A stretch of 64,000 nt of DNA from Paenibacillus cookii (GCF_018333375.1 NZ_BORW01000015.1:1-64000), one strand, 5' to 3'; shown: positions 51,554-61,433, counted from the stretch's first letter. Numbers and translations: made by a program. The notes: generated from the sequence alone by a model not told the origin.

Positions 51554-52390
51554 ATGGGCTGGCTGCATCATCCCTTGAGAGGGGTGATCCTCTTGGTACT
51601 CATAATATCGCGACTGAACGGACGCATGTATTTGTTCTTCCATTGGCGGCACTGACGGCTGCTGATATGGCTCATCCACATACATGATTCTGCGCTGAAT
51701 TTGCATGAGCCCATTCACGACGCGCAGCGCGACCCAGAACAGGACAAGGCCAACGCCCACGTACAGCAGATATTGCTGATTATAAGTCCAATCGATATGA
51801 AAATAACTAAACAAGCTATTCTCTAGAATATCAAGCTGGATTTCATTCATCAGTATGATATGCACGACCGGAAGAGCAATCAATCCGAGTCCCAGCGAAA
51901 TCACGGTAACCATAATAACAAAGAATACGATGCCAGTAACAAGTCTTAAGAATACGAGCAGCAGATTTCGAATGAATAGTCCACCCTCGAAACCTCGCAC
52001 CATTCGCATAAACCAGTTCTGCCCAGTTTCAGGCTGTTGATGGTAGGAATACGAAACGGAAGGAGCAGGCAAACCTAAAATTTGTCTAATCATGCTTTGT
52101 TCAAAAAGCACAATCCCGTTCAACAGCTTTGCTACGCCAAAGAACAGCGGTATTCCGATAAATATGGGAGTTAATCCGATCGATAATGCTAGTCCTGTTA
52201 TCGCTACTGCAAAATAAATAATCCCTAACGGAAGGGATAGCAATAAATAGAGGATCGTTGCGTAGGTTTTTGGATTAAAAAGGACCCATTTCACCTTACC
52301 TGCCCGTGCCGTGTTCGTCACTTCTGCGTTCAAATTCAAACACCCCTTTTGGCTTCCTGTATCACGTATCAGCGAGTTATTTAAATTCAT
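51542..52390 (-). CDS. Stand-alone Sensor-domain (PF13796-like) membrane protein
   Basis: The 282-residue protein has four to five hydrophobic segments in the pattern of the putative Sensor domain (LFNPKTYATILYLLLSLPLG, VTIISLGLG-type region) found at the N-terminus of some NarL-linked kinases. Here it stands alone, with a cytoplasmic Gln/Pro-rich C-terminal tail and no kinase. It may be a free sensor module for the DesK-like kinase encoded about 2 kb upstream, but this is inference. Confidence 0.72.
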   Translation of the reverse strand: MNLNNSLIRDTGSQKGCLNLNAEVTNTARAGKVKWVLFNPKTYATILYLLLSLPLGIIYFAVAITGLALSIGLTPIFIGIPLFFGVAKLLNGIVLFEQSMIRQILGLPAPSVSYSYHQQPETGQNWFMRMVRGFEGGLFIRNLLLVFLRLVTGIVFFVIMVTVISLGLGLIALPVVHIILMNEIQLDILENSLFSYFHIDWTYNQQYLLYVGVGLVLFWVALRVVNGLMQIQRRIMYVDEPYQQPSVPPMEEQIHASVQSRYYEYQEDHPSQGMMQPAHREL

Positions 52391-52521
52391 TATAACCGCC
52401 TTGTTGGGCTGACATAACCGTCTTAGGGGGGGTCTGAACCTAGACTTAAGACTAGGAATCGGCCTGGCTCAGATGAACTTATTCACTGGACTATACGGGG
52501 GACCTTCATTAATGCTGATCC

Positions 52522-52550
52522 TTGAGGACTAAAACCGGGTATGATAGGAT
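52522..52550 (+). promoter_or_regulatory. Promoter of the putative antitoxin RNA 2
   Basis: TTGAGG at 52522-52527, 17-nt spacer and TAGGAT at 52545-52550, with TGA just before the -10. The layout matches the antitoxin-1 promoter at 28661. Confidence 0.65.
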
Positions 52551-52556
52551 AAAAGT

Positions 52557-52690
52557 AGAAATAAGGACGGATGGCAGTCCGTCCTCAGCACAACCTCTTG
52601 AGTGGGGATTCCCTCCAGGGTAATGCTAGTCCAGAGAAGTAACCCCCGGTTTGCCAACCTTAAAGAGTGGGTTACTTCTTATTTCGGTCG
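52557..52690 (+). ncRNA. Putative type I antitoxin RNA 2 (RatA-like)
   Basis: An RNA of about 130 nt is bounded by the promoter at 52522 and a terminator with an 11-bp stem AGAAGTAACCC/GGGTTACTTCT (52635-52645, 52669-52679) followed by TATTT. It has no good frame and is antisense to the 3' end of the holin-like toxin gene. Its end (CAACCTTAAAGAGTGGGTT) resembles antitoxin RNA 1. Confidence 0.65.
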
Positions 52691-52755
52691 ATATAGGTCA
52701 GTAACGCAACGATAAACCCTGCGAATACGATCACATCGGAAAAAGAGAAGTTCAT
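52672..52755 (-). CDS. Holin-like type I toxin peptide
   Basis: This 27-residue frame encodes one hydrophobic helix and a basic tail, ending IVALLTYIDRNKK. That ending is characteristic of the holin-like TxpA/BsrG-type toxins of Bacillota. An antisense RNA overlaps its 3' end. The ribosome site is weak (AGGATTTT), so the true 5' end of the mRNA is uncertain. It lies 70 nt after the desR-like gene, on the same strand. Confidence 0.6.
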   Translation of the reverse strand: MNFSFSDVIVFAGFIVALLTYIDRNKK

Positions 52756-52826
52756 ATGGACTCAGTAAAATCCTATTAAAATTGACCCGCTTTTTCAGAA
52801 TTTCTCAGAGTTCTCCCTAATTCTCC

Positions 52827-53432
52827 CTAATCCAACCATCCCTTACTGCTTGCGATGTCTATTGCCTCGATCCGTGTATTTGCCCCGAGCTTCCCAATCG
52901 CCTCTGACATATAGTTCCGCACCGTTCCATAGGATAGAAACAGCTGTGCTCCAATATCTTGAAGAACTAAGCCTTGAGCAGCCAACTTCATGACTTCCCG
53001 CTCCCTGGGTGATAATGGACATGGATCATCCCATACCGCGAGCGACAATTCTGCATTGATGACACGTTTCCCGTCATAGACCCGACGAATCGCATCAGCC
53101 AGTTCATCGCTGCCCGTATCTTTAAGAAGATATCCATAAACTCCTGCCTGCATCGCCCGCTGGAAATATCCGGGACGCGCGAATGTCGTCAAGATGATGA
53201 TACGACACTCGGACTTATTTTTTTGAACCCATTCCGCAATATCTAACCCCGTTTTCAGCGGCATCTCAATATCCAGAACAGCTACATCGGGTTCATACTG
53301 CTGAATCATGGACATCACTTCTTCCCCATTTTCGGCTTGACCGACGACTTCGATATCATCTTCTAGCGAGAGTAACGTCGCCAGCGCTCCCCTTAATAAC
53401 TTTTGATCTTCTGCCAAAACAATACGAATCAT
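52827..53432 (-). CDS. NarL/LuxR-family response regulator (YvfU/DesR type)
   Basis: The 201-residue regulator has a receiver domain (AEDQ; phospho-acceptor Asp54 in VAVLDIEMP) and a LuxR helix-turn-helix at the C-terminus (LSPREREVMKLAAQGLVLQD, TVRNYMSEAIGKL). It abuts the sensor kinase stop, so the two are co-translated. It probably binds the dyads at 56365-56393 and controls its own ABC operon, as DesR-like and YvfU proteins do. Confidence 0.93.
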   Translation of the reverse strand: MIRIVLAEDQKLLRGALATLLSLEDDIEVVGQAENGEEVMSMIQQYEPDVAVLDIEMPLKTGLDIAEWVQKNKSECRIIILTTFARPGYFQRAMQAGVYGYLLKDTGSDELADAIRRVYDGKRVINAELSLAVWDDPCPLSPREREVMKLAAQGLVLQDIGAQLFLSYGTVRNYMSEAIGKLGANTRIEAIDIASSKGWLD

Positions 53433-54605
53433 CTAAGCGCTACCTACCTTTTCATTTCGTATTACCCTAGGTATATGTAAGGTGACCTCCGTCCCCTTGC
53501 CTGAAGATGAGGACAGCGACATACGCCCGTCGATCATAACCAACCGCTGCCGCAATCCGGCGAGGCCATTACTGCTCGTATTAAGTTGCTCCGGATCTGC
53601 CCCAATACCGTCATCACGTACAGATACACGAACTTCCCCTTCCTGAATGTCTAGATGAACGATGCATTTTGTTGCCCGGCTATGCCGAACCACATTCGTA
53701 ATCGTCTCGCGGAAACACATCGCCAAAATCGTCTCCTGCAAGGGTGTCAACGGAAGCGGATTGTTCGCTAAAGCATCTTCCGTTCCTACATTCGAAGGTC
53801 TGGGATCTGAAATCGATTGATATTGAAATATTAGCGGTATGCCCGCAGCGGAACATAACGATACCGCATGCTTATATTCATCAGCGAGATATGTAACTTT
53901 CATCTCCGTAACCAATTCTCGCATTTGTTTTAAGGCCGCGCGTGCCGTTTCCCGTATTTCACGAGCCTCTTCGATCGCTCTCTCGGGATTACGATGGACC
54001 AATTTCTCAACGACCTCCCCTTTTAGTGCGATTAATGACAGCGTATGTCCCAATGTATCATGGAGTTCACGTGCGATCCGCTGGCGCTCCTCCTGCTGTG
54101 CCATTCGTTCTGCCGTTTCTGCCCGCAGCCGCGCAGACTTCTGTTGAAACCTGGTCGAAGTTCGAATAATATACGGCAGAATACAGATGCCAAACATAGG
54201 CACCAGCCCTATCCATACTAGGCTGCCCATCCGGTCCAAGTAAGGAACGGCGATAAATCCCATAGCTACCGTAAAAACGACCGTTATAGAGAGTAATATC
54301 GGCAGCTTTTGTTTGCTCAGCGGAGCAGCGATCATAAAACCCATAAACGTATACATAGGGTGAAATACAGCTGCTAAAATTAAAAGTATACCCACCTGAA
54401 CGATCAATATTGGCATGGCCCACTTTGCATAAAAGTAAGATTGTCGAAACGATAGAACGAATAGGCCTAACAGAACAAAGCCAAACCACTGTAGACTTGA
54501 TGGCTCATAAAGCAAAAAGTACATGGGTATCATTATATTTGTTAACAAAATATAAGGAGCGACTCCTTCCGATTTTGGAAAGAGGCGCCACTTTTCTCTA
54601 TTCAA
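53433..54605 (-). CDS. DesK-like sensor histidine kinase (YvfT type)
   Basis: The 390-residue kinase has five or six N-terminal membrane helices, a short coiled linker, the HisKA_3 motif RIARELHDTLGHTLSLIALK with its phospho-histidine, and a HATPase ending with the GNGLAGLRQRL-type box (SNGLAGLRQRLVMIDG). It pairs with the adjacent NarL-type regulator. Membrane helices without a large outer loop suggest it senses the membrane or the ABC transporter. Confidence 0.92.
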   Translation of the reverse strand: MNREKWRLFPKSEGVAPYILLTNIMIPMYFLLYEPSSLQWFGFVLLGLFVLSFRQSYFYAKWAMPILIVQVGILLILAAVFHPMYTFMGFMIAAPLSKQKLPILLSITVVFTVAMGFIAVPYLDRMGSLVWIGLVPMFGICILPYIIRTSTRFQQKSARLRAETAERMAQQEERQRIARELHDTLGHTLSLIALKGEVVEKLVHRNPERAIEEAREIRETARAALKQMRELVTEMKVTYLADEYKHAVSLCSAAGIPLIFQYQSISDPRPSNVGTEDALANNPLPLTPLQETILAMCFRETITNVVRHSRATKCIVHLDIQEGEVRVSVRDDGIGADPEQLNTSSNGLAGLRQRLVMIDGRMSLSSSSGKGTEVTLHIPRVIRNEKVGSA

Positions 54606-55349
54606 TTAGACCGCATCCCGTCGATTATAGATATAGATTGATACTAGCATAAAGAAGAGACCGCATCCTGTCAAAATTATGAAATCGATACTTGCTGGAT
54701 TTTTTCCGGCGATCATATTCCAAGCCCCATTGGCGTAACGGTGAGATGGAAGCCATTCCCCGACCGAGCCCATCCAACTTGGCAAAGTACTCAGCGGCAT
54801 CCAAAGCCCCCCCATAATGGCAAGCCCCATCTGTAATACATTTCCGATGGCAACCGAGGTATTCGCATTTTTAAGCGTTCCTAACAAGGCACCAAGCGCC
54901 AGAAAAGATATGCTTCCAATCCATAACCATAATCCGCATGCAATCCATTGCCCGGCTGTCAATTGTATATCATGAATGAGGCCGGCAGATAAAAAGATAA
55001 CAACAATGACGATCAAGTGAACAGCCATTTGCGATACAATTTTGCTGGCGATCCAGACTGCGGGAGATAGCGGAGTCAGCTTCACCAGACGCACCCACCC
55101 GTCTTGATGCTCGAACGATAGACGGATACCGAATTGGGATACGGCCGTACCAATCAAACTGAATGCCGTCATCGACATCAATGAAAAGACGCCCCAAGTT
55201 GTCGATTGAATCGATTGATCTACCCCATTCATACTCGCAAATAAGAAGTAAAAAGCAAGCGGCATCGCAATGGAGAAGAGTAAGAAAAATGGACTGCGGA
55301 CAATTCGAATACTTTCTGCTTTGGTCTGGGCAACGAACATATGTAACAT
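54606..55349 (-). CDS. ABC-2 type transporter permease (YvfS-like)
   Basis: This 247-residue protein has six hydrophobic segments in the ABC-2 exporter pattern, starting with MLHMFVAQTKAESIRIVRSP. It is preceded by AGGAGG and follows the ATPase gene by 25 nt. With the ATPase it forms an exporter of the DrrAB/YvfRS kind, whose substrate (lipid, peptide or drug) is unknown. Confidence 0.9.
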   Translation of the reverse strand: MLHMFVAQTKAESIRIVRSPFFLLFSIAMPLAFYFLFASMNGVDQSIQSTTWGVFSLMSMTAFSLIGTAVSQFGIRLSFEHQDGWVRLVKLTPLSPAVWIASKIVSQMAVHLIVIVVIFLSAGLIHDIQLTAGQWIACGLWLWIGSISFLALGALLGTLKNANTSVAIGNVLQMGLAIMGGLWMPLSTLPSWMGSVGEWLPSHRYANGAWNMIAGKNPASIDFIILTGCGLFFMLVSIYIYNRRDAV

Positions 55350-55374
55350 AGCTGTTTTCCTCCTGAAAATGTTT

Positions 55375-56280
55375 TTATCGTATCATCGTTGGTTTATGTG
55401 TACCGGTAAGACTTAGGAACGTATCTTCTAAGCTGGCGGATTGTATGTCAATATCTGAAATTCCCCATTCAGACTGCATCAGGGTAAATAACAATGCATC
55501 GGTCTCCCGGGCATACAGACGAATTCGCTCGCCGTTGCATTCCGCCTTTTCTACACCAGGTAATGTGAGCCATTCCTGCTGGGCTGGCGGGTTCGCCGCC
55601 CGAAACGAAACGGTTCTAAGCGCGGTTTGAGCCTTTAAACATTCTGGAGTCCCTTCCGCAATAACCTGTCCTCTGGCAATGACCGCGATGTGATCGGCGA
55701 CAGCATCAGCTTCCTCTAAATGATGCGTAGTCAAAAGCACCGTACGTCCGTCACTTGCCAGCGCTTGGATGGTGTCCCAAAAGCGGCCCCGAGCCTCGAT
55801 ATCCATTCCGACCGTTGGTTCATCCAGCAGGAGAAGTTCCGGATTTCCCGCCAAACTCTGGGCGAAAGCTAATCTGCGGCGTTGTCCTCCGGACAGCGTA
55901 GATGCGCGCCGTTTCTGATCCGCGTGGAGACCCGAAATGTCTAACAATCGCTCGAGCGACATCGGATTACGATAATAACTGCGGAACAATTGAAGCACTT
56001 CTTTGACCGTAAGTCCATCTGCTGCTTTAACATCCTGCAAAAGCGCTCCAACGCGTTGGCGTAATTCTTTTGTTCCAGACGGCATCCCCCAGACCCTGAC
56101 CTCTCCTGATGTTGGCTTGACCATTCCGAGGATCATGGATATGGTTGTTGTCTTGCCTGCCCCATTCGGTCCGAGCAATGCTGATATCTTGCCTTTCTCA
56201 AATGATAGATTCATATGATCAACGGCGCAGTAATCGCCGAATTTCTTCACTAGATTTATACATTCAATCGCCTTTGTCAT
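55375..56280 (-). CDS. ABC transporter ATP-binding protein (YvfR-like)
   Basis: The 301-residue ATPase has Walker A GPNGAGKTT (about 37-45), the signature LSGGQRRRL (about 134-142), Walker B LLLLDEP and the H-loop TTHH. A DrrA-type C-terminal extension of about 80 residues follows. It is the first gene of an ATPase-permease-kinase-regulator operon like B. subtilis yvfRSTU. Confidence 0.95.
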   Translation of the reverse strand: MTKAIECINLVKKFGDYCAVDHMNLSFEKGKISALLGPNGAGKTTTISMILGMVKPTSGEVRVWGMPSGTKELRQRVGALLQDVKAADGLTVKEVLQLFRSYYRNPMSLERLLDISGLHADQKRRASTLSGGQRRRLAFAQSLAGNPELLLLDEPTVGMDIEARGRFWDTIQALASDGRTVLLTTHHLEEADAVADHIAVIARGQVIAEGTPECLKAQTALRTVSFRAANPPAQQEWLTLPGVEKAECNGERIRLYARETDALLFTLMQSEWGISDIDIQSASLEDTFLSLTGTHKPTMIR

Positions 56281-56327
56281 TTTGTCCTAACCTCCGCTAA
56301 TTTTTTCTTTCGTTCCTTGATGTCCTC

Positions 56328-56393
56328 ATTATATTGAAAAAGCGCGGGAACCAATTAGTGTGGGTTGTCACAAGCCGGTTATGACAAATGTCA
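56328..56393 (-). promoter_or_regulatory. Promoter and dyad operator of the YvfRSTU-like operon
   Basis: The minus strand has TATAAT (56333-56328). About 32 nt upstream lie TTGTCA-N11-TGACAA (56365-56387) and the overlapping perfect palindrome TGACA-AA-TGTCA (56382-56393). The position suits activation by the operon's NarL-type regulator. Confidence 0.65.
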
Positions 56394-56410
56394 GAAAAAA
56401 GGCCGAAAAC

Positions 56411-56442
56411 AAAAAAAGAAGGACCTCTAAAGGCCCTTCTTC
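56411..56442 (-). terminator. Terminator downstream of ssrA (distal)
   Basis: AGAAGGGCCT/AGGTCCTTCT hairpin, followed by seven T on the minus strand, stands about 80 nt after the first ssrA terminator. Confidence 0.75.
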
Positions 56443-56522
56443 TGCATAACGTTACATTTGATTGGGGTGTCTTGCTTTGCAAACTTATAGCTAAGGATTC
56501 TGCAGTTTTTAATTGAACATAG

Positions 56523-56553
56523 AAAAAACCACAACCTCTACGGTTGTGGTTTT
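56523..56553 (-). terminator. ssrA terminator
   Basis: AAAAACCACAACC/GGTTGTGGTTTTT around loop TCTACG-like bases lies just past the tmRNA 3' end and exits in a T-run on the minus strand. Confidence 0.85.
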
Positions 56554-56559
56554 TATGTA

Positions 56560-56960
56560 TGGAGGCGAGGGGAGTCGAACCCCTGTCCGAAGACAACGCC
56601 ACATAAGCTTCTACGGGTGTAGTGACAGTTTTGATGTCACCCGAAAGCATTGCGAAGCAATGCTAGCATCGTAAGCGATACTCGGACTCCCCGTCACCGG
56701 ATTCCCTTCGGGTCAGCCTGTTTGTCTTCTTCAGCTAGCCGCAGGCGGAGACTAGACAGCGTATCCCACTAAAAGTGAGCCCTCATCCCGGCACATGGGC
56801 GATGCAGAGCGAGAGCACGTCTGCAGGTTATTAAGCTGCGAGAGCGTAGTTGTTTTGTTGTTTGCCAGTTATTATTGGCTTTAGCGTTGATGAAGCGGAC
56901 GCGTCCCCACTACCCGCTACTCATGCTCGAACTGTCCCCGTCGAATCCAAGAACGCCCCC
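56560..56960 (-). ncRNA. ssrA: Transfer-messenger RNA (tmRNA)
   Basis: On the minus strand the 5' end GGGGGCGTTCTTGGATTCGA pairs with the 3' end CGCCTCC to give the acceptor stem, and the T-arm reads GGGGTTCGACTCCCC. The tag frame reads GKQQNNYALAA followed by two TAA stops, after the usual resume context. The CCA is not encoded (the sequence continues ATAC). It rescues stalled ribosomes together with SmpB, encoded upstream. Confidence 0.97.
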
Positions 56961-57198
56961 TTGTTATAAAGGGCTTCTCCGGATTAGATGAGCTGCTCTG
57001 CAGCACAAGAAGCAATCTAATTCCGCATCCTTTCCCTCCATAAAGAAAGGACGATCAGAAGCAATTCGTTGATTCTGCAAAAGATCGCGGCCTGCGCGTC
57101 TCTTACATCATTTATTATATCACACCATCCGGCCAAAATGACACAGATGATGCAAGGAAACGCAGGTGAAACTTGCTAAGATTTCGCGTAACCGGTTG

Positions 57199-57681
57199 TT
57201 AACGCGCAATTTTCTGCTTTTCGCGCAACGCACGCTGGATATCGCGCTGTGCATCGCGTTTGGCGGCGGATTCGCGTTTGTCGTATTGCTTCTTACCGCG
57301 GCCGAGGCCTAACAGCAGCTTGGCGTAGCCATTGCGAATGTAAATTTTGAGCGGAACGATCGTGTAGCCTTCCTGTTTCGTCTGACCCAGCAGCTTGTGG
57401 ATCTGTTCCTTATGCAGCAGCAGCTTGCGCGCCCGCGTCGGGTCGGTCGGATTGTACCGGTTGCCCTGCTCGAACGGGCTGACGTGCATATTGTGAATAT
57501 GAATTTCCCCATTGCGGATCGTCGCAAACGCATCGCCGATGTTCGCTTTCCCGTTCCGGATCGATTTGATCTCGGTCCCGGTCAGCACGATGCCGGCTTC
57601 GTACGTATCCTCGATGAAATAATCATGGGAAGCTTTCTTGTTCTGGGCCAGTACCTTCCCGTCACTCTTCTTACCACCCAT
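57199..57681 (-). CDS. smpB: SsrA-binding protein SmpB
   Basis: The 160-residue protein shows the SmpB core ([51 protein letters not shown] region) and the basic C-terminal tail ([20 protein letters not shown]) that enters the ribosomal A-site. I start at ATG 57681 (MGGKKSDG), 8 nt after GAGGAG. It lies just upstream of ssrA and downstream of rnr, the usual rescue gene cluster. Confidence 0.97.
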   Translation of the reverse strand: MGGKKSDGKVLAQNKKASHDYFIEDTYEAGIVLTGTEIKSIRNGKANIGDAFATIRNGEIHIHNMHVSPFEQGNRYNPTDPTRARKLLLHKEQIHKLLGQTKQEGYTIVPLKIYIRNGYAKLLLGLGRGKKQYDKRESAAKRDAQRDIQRALREKQKIAR

Positions 57682-57948
57682 GTCTTTCACTCCTCACCCA
57701 TTACAAAATAGCGGACTTCCGGCTCGGGCATCACATTCGTCGCGACACACGTACCAGAAGTCCATTGTATCAACTGGTTTCGCCAAAATCAAGGCAAAGA
57801 CCGAGCTTGTCCAGATGCGAACGAAACCGCCGCCGATAAATCCCCAGTGCCCTAAACCAGCACTACCGAAAGCGATCTTACACAAATTCCTGAAAAAGCT
57901 CAGAACCGGTTGAAGCTCATTCTAACGGTCCTCACCAGCGTACCGAAT

Positions 57949-60573
57949 TCACTTTTTCTTCTTCCGCACAAAAGCCGCCGTGCCGTTTTTGTCGGCACCC
58001 TTTTTCTTTTTGCCTTTGCGGAACTGCCAAAAAGCTTCGCCGCTGCCCTGCTCGGAGCCTTCGCCGCGTTTGCGCTTGCTTTCGCCCGATCCGGCGCCTT
58101 CGCCGATAAAGATGCCGCTGCCAGACGTCTTCTTCCGGCGTCCGCTGCCGGCTTGCTCACCATGCGGCGAGCTGTAGCCGCCCTTGCCGGAGCCGAAGCT
58201 GAACGTCTTCGGCCGGTTGGCCTCGACGCTCTCGCCCGCCGCCGGGCCGCTTCCGCCGGCGGCGCCTGCGCCACGCTTGCGCTTCCCGGCCCCCGCAGCC
58301 TCCCCGGCTGCGGACGCCCCGCGCTCGCGCTTGCCCGGCCGGCCGGCTTTGCCGCCGCTGCCGGCCTTATTGCCGCGCCCGCCGCGCTCACCGCCGCGGC
58401 CGCCAAACCCGCCGCCCGGTCTCCGTTCGCGGCGCGGCTTCATGTCCACCATCTCAAAATCGATGGTGTGATCGTCCATGTTCACCCGTGCCACGCGGAT
58501 TTTCACTTCATCGCCGATGCGGAACACTTTGGAGGTCCGCTCGCCGATGAGCGACATCGAAGCCTCGTCGAAGTGGTAATAATCGTCCGTCAGCCCGGCC
58601 AGACGGATGAGCCCTTCCACCGTATTCGGCAGCTCGACGAACATGCCGAAGCCGGTGACGCTGCTGATGATGCCGTCGAACTCTTCGCCGACCTTATCCA
58701 GCATGTATTCCGCTTTCTTCAGCTGATCCGTATCGCGTTCCGCTTCGACCGCGACGCGCTCCCGCTCGGAAGAATGCTGGGCGATTTCCGGCATCCGCGA
58801 CGCCAAATATTCCTGCCGTTTTTCCGGCAGAATGTTGTTGTTTTCGATGACCTCGCGGATGACCCGGTGGATGACAAGGTCCGGATAACGGCGGATCGGC
58901 GACGTAAAGTGGGTGTAGAACTCCGCCGCGAGGCCGAAATGGCCCGACATGTCGGCGTCGTATTTCGCCTGCTTCATCGACCGCAGCATCATCGTGCTGA
59001 TGACGGTTTGCTCTTTCGTATCCTTGATTTCCTCCAGGAGCGTCTGCAGCGCCCGCGGATGAACGGAGTTGCCTCTGCCTTTGACGTGGTACCCGAGATT
59101 CTCGGCAAATGCAAGGAAGTTTTGCATTTTCTCCGGATCCGGATTATCGTGCACCCGGTAAATGAACGGCACCTTCAGCCAGTGGAAATGCTCCGCCACG
59201 GTTTCGTTGGCCGCAAGCATAAACTCCTCGATGATCTGCTCCGCGATCGAACGTTCCCTTTTGACGATATCGACCGGCTTGCCGTTTTCGTCCACGATCA
59301 CCTTCGATTCCACGAAATCGAAATCGACCGCGCCGCGGTTCATCCGCCGCGAACGAAGCTTGAGCGCCAGCTCCTTCATCAGGCGGAAATCGTCTACAAG
59401 ATCCTTGTAGCGCTCCATCAGCTCCGGATCTTCCTCCTCGAGGATTTTGCGCACATTGTTGTAGGTCATCCGCTCTTTCGTTTTGATCACGCTTGTGAAC
59501 ACGTCATGTTTGACGACCTTCATATGCTCGTCGAATTCCATTTCGCAGGACAACGTCAGGCGGTCCACCTTCGGATTCAAGCTGCATATGCCGTTCGACA
59601 GGCGGTGCGGCAGCATCGGAATGACGCGGTCCACGAGATAAACGCTGCAGCCCCGATTGTAGGCTTCCTTGTCCAACTCGGACTTCTCCCGCACATAATA
59701 ACCGACATCCGCGATGTGAACGCCCAAGCGGTAATGCCCGTTGTCCAGGCGCTCCACGTTGACGGCATCGTCGAGATCTTTGGCGTCTTCGCCGTCGATG
59801 GTGACGATATTTTTGCCGCGCAGATCCCGCCGCCCCTGCTTGACGATTTCCTCTTCGGTGATCGAATCCGGGGCGCTCTCCGCCTCAGCCATCACTTCAT
59901 CCGGAAAACTTTCCGGCAGCTGATGCTTGCGGATGATCGACAAAATATCCACGCCCGGATCGTCCTTATGGCCGAGCACCTCGATGACTTCGCCTTCGGC
60001 CGCGGCGCGGCCCTCGGGATAACTAACGATGCGAACGACGACCTTGTCGCCGTCCACCGCGCCTTTCGTCGATTCCTTCGGGATGAAAATATCCCGCACG
60101 ATCCGTTTATCGTCCGGCAGCACGAATCCATAGGCTTCATGGCCCTGGAATACGCCGACGACCTGATTCACCGCGCGGGTGACGATTTTGACGACCTCGC
60201 CTTCGAGTTTGCCTCCGGCCGGACCGCGGGTCGTCACGCGCACAAGCACCGTATCGCCGTTCATGCCGCCCAAGAGATCATGGGCCCCGATATAGACGTC
60301 GGGATGTTCCTTGTCCTCCGGGATCAGGAAAGCAAAACCTTTTGCATGTACCTGAAGCCGCCCGCGCAGCAAGTCCAACCGCTCCGGCAGGCCGTAGCGC
60401 TCCGTACGCGTCATCATGATTCGGCCTTCCTGCTCCAGCTTGTTCAAAACCTTCAGGAATTCCCTGAATTCGGAGCTGTCCGTGATCCCGAAATGTTTTT
60501 CGAGCTCTTGGTAGGTCATCGGTTTGTAGTCAGGGCTCTGCATCAAATCCAATATTGTTTGTTCCGTTATCAT
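57949..60573 (-). CDS. rnr: Ribonuclease R
   Basis: This 874-residue 3'-5' exoribonuclease has the N-terminal helix-turn-helix ([20 protein letters not shown]), two cold-shock domains, the RNB catalytic domain (about 240-570, with [17 protein letters not shown] holding the metal-binding aspartates) and an S1 domain near 620-700. After that comes an unusually long low-complexity tail of about 165 residues rich in Gly, Arg, Lys and Ser, ending KKRGADKNG-type and KKKK. RNase R degrades structured RNA and, with tmRNA-SmpB, non-stop mRNA. I use ATG 60573, 7 nt after GAGGAG. Confidence 0.96.
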   Translation of the reverse strand: MITEQTILDLMQSPDYKPMTYQELEKHFGITDSSEFREFLKVLNKLEQEGRIMMTRTERYGLPERLDLLRGRLQVHAKGFAFLIPEDKEHPDVYIGAHDLLGGMNGDTVLVRVTTRGPAGGKLEGEVVKIVTRAVNQVVGVFQGHEAYGFVLPDDKRIVRDIFIPKESTKGAVDGDKVVVRIVSYPEGRAAAEGEVIEVLGHKDDPGVDILSIIRKHQLPESFPDEVMAEAESAPDSITEEEIVKQGRRDLRGKNIVTIDGEDAKDLDDAVNVERLDNGHYRLGVHIADVGYYVREKSELDKEAYNRGCSVYLVDRVIPMLPHRLSNGICSLNPKVDRLTLSCEMEFDEHMKVVKHDVFTSVIKTKERMTYNNVRKILEEEDPELMERYKDLVDDFRLMKELALKLRSRRMNRGAVDFDFVESKVIVDENGKPVDIVKRERSIAEQIIEEFMLAANETVAEHFHWLKVPFIYRVHDNPDPEKMQNFLAFAENLGYHVKGRGNSVHPRALQTLLEEIKDTKEQTVISTMMLRSMKQAKYDADMSGHFGLAAEFYTHFTSPIRRYPDLVIHRVIREVIENNNILPEKRQEYLASRMPEIAQHSSERERVAVEAERDTDQLKKAEYMLDKVGEEFDGIISSVTGFGMFVELPNTVEGLIRLAGLTDDYYHFDEASMSLIGERTSKVFRIGDEVKIRVARVNMDDHTIDFEMVDMKPRRERRPGGGFGGRGGERGGRGNKAGSGGKAGRPGKRERGASAAGEAAGAGKRKRGAGAAGGSGPAAGESVEANRPKTFSFGSGKGGYSSPHGEQAGSGRRKKTSGSGIFIGEGAGSGESKRKRGEGSEQGSGEAFWQFRKGKKKKGADKNGTAAFVRKKKK

Positions 60574-60784
60574 CAATTATCTCCTCGGTTCGCATGCGGG
60601 CAGGGCGTCCCTCCCGCAAGCCTCTATGTTATCGTTACCAGTCGGCATTTTCCGTATTTATATACACATACCCTAGTATACACGGAATTAATCGTTTGCA
60701 TCCCTGCGTGGCCGCGAAAGGCATCCATTGGATCAGCCTTCTGGAGCTTCCGCATCGGAAGATGTTTCCAAGGCCCAGGGATAT

Positions 60785-60825
60785 TAAAAAACCCCCGCTC
60801 TTCTTCATGAAAGAGCGAAGGGTTT
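60785..60825 (-). terminator. secG terminator
   Basis: AACCCTTCGCTCTT pairs with AAGAGCGGGGGTT on the minus strand and ends in TTTTTTAAT. It lies 16 nt after the secG stop. The 60577-60780 spacer upstream of rnr shows no gene. Confidence 0.85.
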
Positions 60826-60840
60826 CCAAGTCAAGCTATA

Positions 60841-61074
60841 TCATTTCGAAAAGACCGCCACAAGAATGGCCAAAATCATGAAGCACGACGCCACGACGAC
60901 CGTCACGCGCTGCAGGATCAAGTCCATGCCGCGGGCTTTCGTTTTTCCGAAAAGATGTTCTGCGCCACCGGAGATGGCACCGGCCAGTCCTGCGCTTTTC
61001 CCTTTTTGCAAAAGAACGATTGCGATCAAAGCGATCGAGAAAATGACGAGCAGTACTTTCAACAAAATTTCCAT
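60841..61074 (-). CDS. secG: Preprotein translocase subunit SecG
   Basis: The 77-residue membrane protein has two hydrophobic helices joined by the conserved [20 protein letters not shown] loop. It assists SecYE in protein export. I use ATG 61074 (MEILLKVLL), which follows GGGAGGTGG; a GTG three codons earlier lies inside that site. Confidence 0.96.
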   Translation of the reverse strand: MEILLKVLLVIFSIALIAIVLLQKGKSAGLAGAISGGAEHLFGKTKARGMDLILQRVTVVVASCFMILAILVAVFSK

Positions 61075-61167
61075 TCGATCCACCTCCCAGTGAGCTAAAC
61101 ATCATTCTATATCAGTGCTCAACATTGCTTCTCAAACATTACCTGTCGTTCATAAAACAGCATTTTT

Positions 61168-61196
61168 ATTGTACCATAGCCCAATTCCTAAAACAA
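61168..61196 (-). promoter_or_regulatory. secG promoter
   Basis: The minus strand has TTGTTT (61196-61191), a 17-nt spacer and TACAAT (61173-61168), with TG two bases before the -10. The rest of 61084-61397 has no recognisable gene. Confidence 0.65.
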
Positions 61197-61397
61197 GGAC
61201 TTCCCCTGACCCTTCAACGAAAAAATCGCAAGAAGCGAAGCGGAATGAGCCACTGGAAAAGCCCCTGGACAGCCAAGCTGCTTCAAAGATTAAACTTTGC
61301 ATCCCCTTCGTAATTTTTTATATCGGTCTTATTGAAACGGTAGTTTAGCGTCCCCCGAAATGATCGCCATGCGTACTTGCATGGCACCGAAACACTA

Positions 61398-61433
61398 CAA
61401 AAAACCGCCCCGACATCATGCCGGGACGGTTTT
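61398..61433 (-). terminator. eno terminator
   Basis: AAAACCGTCCCGGC/GTCGGGGCGGTTTT on the minus strand ends in TTTTTTG, about 25 nt after the enolase stop. Confidence 0.9.

Noticed and set aside
57910-60810. A 966-codon open frame on the plus strand
   Set aside because: It is antisense to rnr and shows no domain; the minus-strand RNase R is unambiguous.
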